Below are positions 62,186 through 64,000 of a stretch of DNA of 64,000 nucleotides, in pieces. Each line of letters starts with the position of its first letter. The first letter of the stretch is position 1. Source of the DNA: Clitopilus passeckerianus (taxonomy: Eukaryota > Basidiomycota > Agaricomycetes > Agaricales > Entolomataceae); NCBI GenBank assembly GCA_944990035.1, contig CALYLX010000117.1:248001-312000 (forward strand), in the 5' to 3' direction. Position numbers and translations under genes: made by a program. The notes below the pieces were generated by a model, which was given only the letters and a program-made list of their open reading frames with translations, did no database searches and was not told where the DNA came from.

Positions 62186-64000
62186 ATGTCGATGTTCAGT
62201 GGTGCCAATGTCAACATTTACAGCGGCCAGTTCATCACTACAAAAGGGGACTTCTACTCCAATCATGTCGACGGGACTAACACAGGTTGGCAACCATATC
62301 TCGCTCAGTCAAGCAGAATTTTTGAATTACAATATCAGATGAAAGACTGGCGAGGCGGCTGAAGGCATCCCTAGAAAGCCACCTATGGGACTTCATGAAT
62401 ATCAATGCGTGTACCGAAGGCACTAGGGTGCGAGTCCTCCAGGAGATATTACATTGGATCAACATCGGCTCCCCAGTCAACTCACATCAAGCACACTTCA
62501 CTCGTCCCTTCCAGCCAGACAGCCCCAGTATATTATGGCTCACTGGGGCTGCTGGAACTGGGAAAACAGCTATTGCAGCTACCATTGTCCGATCCTGTAG
62601 AGAACGTCGAATTCTCGGCGCGAGCTTCTTCGTATCCCGCTTTGATTCCTCTCGGGCGAATCCGAAGTCAATAATTCCTACCATTGCATGTGGGCTGGCA
62701 CAACGGAACACAGTATTTGGAGAGCAATTCGCCAAGAAACTTGAACATGACTGCGGACCGGGAGGGTTACTGGAACGTGATGCTATTTTCCAGCTCAATA
62801 CACTAATCATCACCCCCCTACACGAAAACCTCAGTGGTGGCAATGCCAGCTCGGCGATTCACCCTGGACCCTGTGTCGTCCTCATAGACGCCCTCGACGA
62901 GTGCCAACGAGATGATGAATCTCGGCCAAACGAGGAAACGGTCAAAATCGTCACCGCAATATTGGAGAATATCAAGGATCTTGCCCCCATTCGATTCATT
63001 ATTACATGCCGCCCCGAGCACAGGTTTCTTGACCTGATGAGAAAACATAAAAAGGTTGTCACAACCTTGGAACTCCATGATAAGCGGTGGACAACAGAAG
63101 CAGATATTGAAAGCTACTTCCGTCGAGAGTTTGAAACCAAATTGGAATATCTTGGTCCAGATTGGGTGTCAGAAGACGATGTCATCCGGCTCACAAGATA
63201 TTCGCAGAACCTATTCATTATTGCAAAAACCTGTATGGGGTATATAACGGACGAAATCGAAGGCAATCCTGAAGATAGGCTCTCTGCGCTTCTGGAACTC
63301 ATTCAGAATCACGACACATCCTCATTTACCTCGTTCACCCCAGAATCCTCCCCTGAGCCGGCTTCCAGCCTGGACAAACTTTACGAGGTCATTCTCAATC
63401 GAATGCCTCGGTATACAGATAGGCGTATGGTGTCCATGATGAGCGTACTTGGTACGATTGTTCTATGGCAATTACCACTCTCTGCTCGAGCTCTGGATAA
63501 GCTCCTCGGATACCACCAGTACGATGGTAGACACAGTCGGAACGCGCTCGAAGGGTTGCGTTCTGTTGTCATCATGCCTGACGATGACGCAGAAGACAAC
63601 GAAATGAAACTACTTCACCTTTCTTTCGGGGATTACATCACCGACTCGACCCGATGCAATCCTAAATTCTTGGTGGACGTTAGGCGACAACACGAATTTC
63701 TCGCCGAGCGCTGCCTGAAGATTTGGGAGACAGAGATGCATGGAGAACGCAGGGGAGAGATAGACCCAACCTTATCCCATTCCGTCACAGCGGAAAAGTC
63801 GCATATTAGATATGCCGCCCAATTCTGGGGTGACCACCTTCGTGGTGGATCTCACCCAATTCCATCCAGTATTCACGCCAAACTCCTCCATCTCTGCTCT
63901 TCGGAGTACATCCTTTATTGGATAGAATTTTGCGCTCGCCGTGGAATCCTTAGATCCGCACTTGCCAGTATCCATTCTGTTGCTCGTTTCGTTGAACAGC
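62186..64000 (+). CDS. NACHT-domain NLR receptor, C-terminus beyond the window
   Basis: Partial gene, about 590 residues visible. Exon 1 (62186-62285) encodes MSMFSGANVNIYSGQFITTK then GDFYSNHVDGTNT, resembling the short FSGA...V-x-I-x-x-G-x-F / GD motif at the N-terminus of many Agaricomycete NACHT proteins. After a 53-nt intron, exon 2 runs open to the window edge. Walker A is WLTGAAGTGKTAIAATI (near 62537-62587), Walker B is VVLIDALDECQ (about 62875-62910), sensor region FIITCRPEHRF, then a helical winged-helix-like region (LHLSFGDYITDSTRCNP). Family role: STAND ATPase that oligomerises on ligand sensing to trigger heterokaryon incompatibility, immunity or cell death. The C-terminal repeat type is not visible. 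The start at 62186 puts the signature at residue 3. Confidence 0.88.

Overview
The window is nuclear DNA of a filamentous basidiomycete, most likely an Agaricomycete. Nearly every gene is split by many 45-60 nt GT...AG introns, roughly two dozen protein genes lie close together on both strands, and there is no operon structure. The gene families are fungal: ERG4 sterol reductase, L-arabinitol dehydrogenase, APSES factor, Kar9-type protein, fungal RNA-dependent RNA polymerase. The secreted-protein and NACHT-NLR types are those typical of mushroom-forming fungi. No rRNA, tRNA, CRISPR or recognisable transposon was found. All gene models were made by hand from splice motifs and frame continuity; exon ends are approximate unless stated.

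Layout. 0.5-17.4 kb is mostly housekeeping: a Kar9/GAS2 microtubule linker, a TRAPPC12-like trafficking protein, ERG4, MPE1 (mRNA 3'-end processing), an F-box-like protein, an ALDH3-type aldehyde dehydrogenase and VPS5 (retromer). 17.7-21.5 kb carries an RNAi-type RNA-dependent RNA polymerase, followed by a small membrane-anchored orphan. 24.4-28.5 kb holds two tandem secreted GH18 chitinases, facing a secreted protein of unknown function. 31-36.5 kb is one very large septation-type kinase with calponin-homology, kinase and C1 domains. 38.8-52.8 kb carries BYE1-like (PHD/TFIIS/SPOC), L-arabinitol 4-dehydrogenase, an NDR kinase (COT1/CBK1) divergent from an MBP1-like APSES factor, and PRP4. 52.9-56.3 kb is a tandem segmental duplication with one live F-box gene and one decayed copy. 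56.4-58.8 kb carries the PP2A B55 subunit and COX9. The right end (59.8-64 kb) has a predicted pseudokinase followed on the same strand, 298 bp later, by a NACHT NLR that runs off the window.

The genes are mostly unrelated neighbours. Three relationships look meaningful: the tandem chitinases, the NDR-kinase/MBP1 divergent promoter with MluI cell-cycle boxes, and the pseudokinase-NLR pair, which is the best candidate here for an undescribed signalling or cell-death module. Two conserved genes (TRAPPC12-like and RdRP) each need a one-base frame correction, so either the assembly has indels or these alleles are broken.
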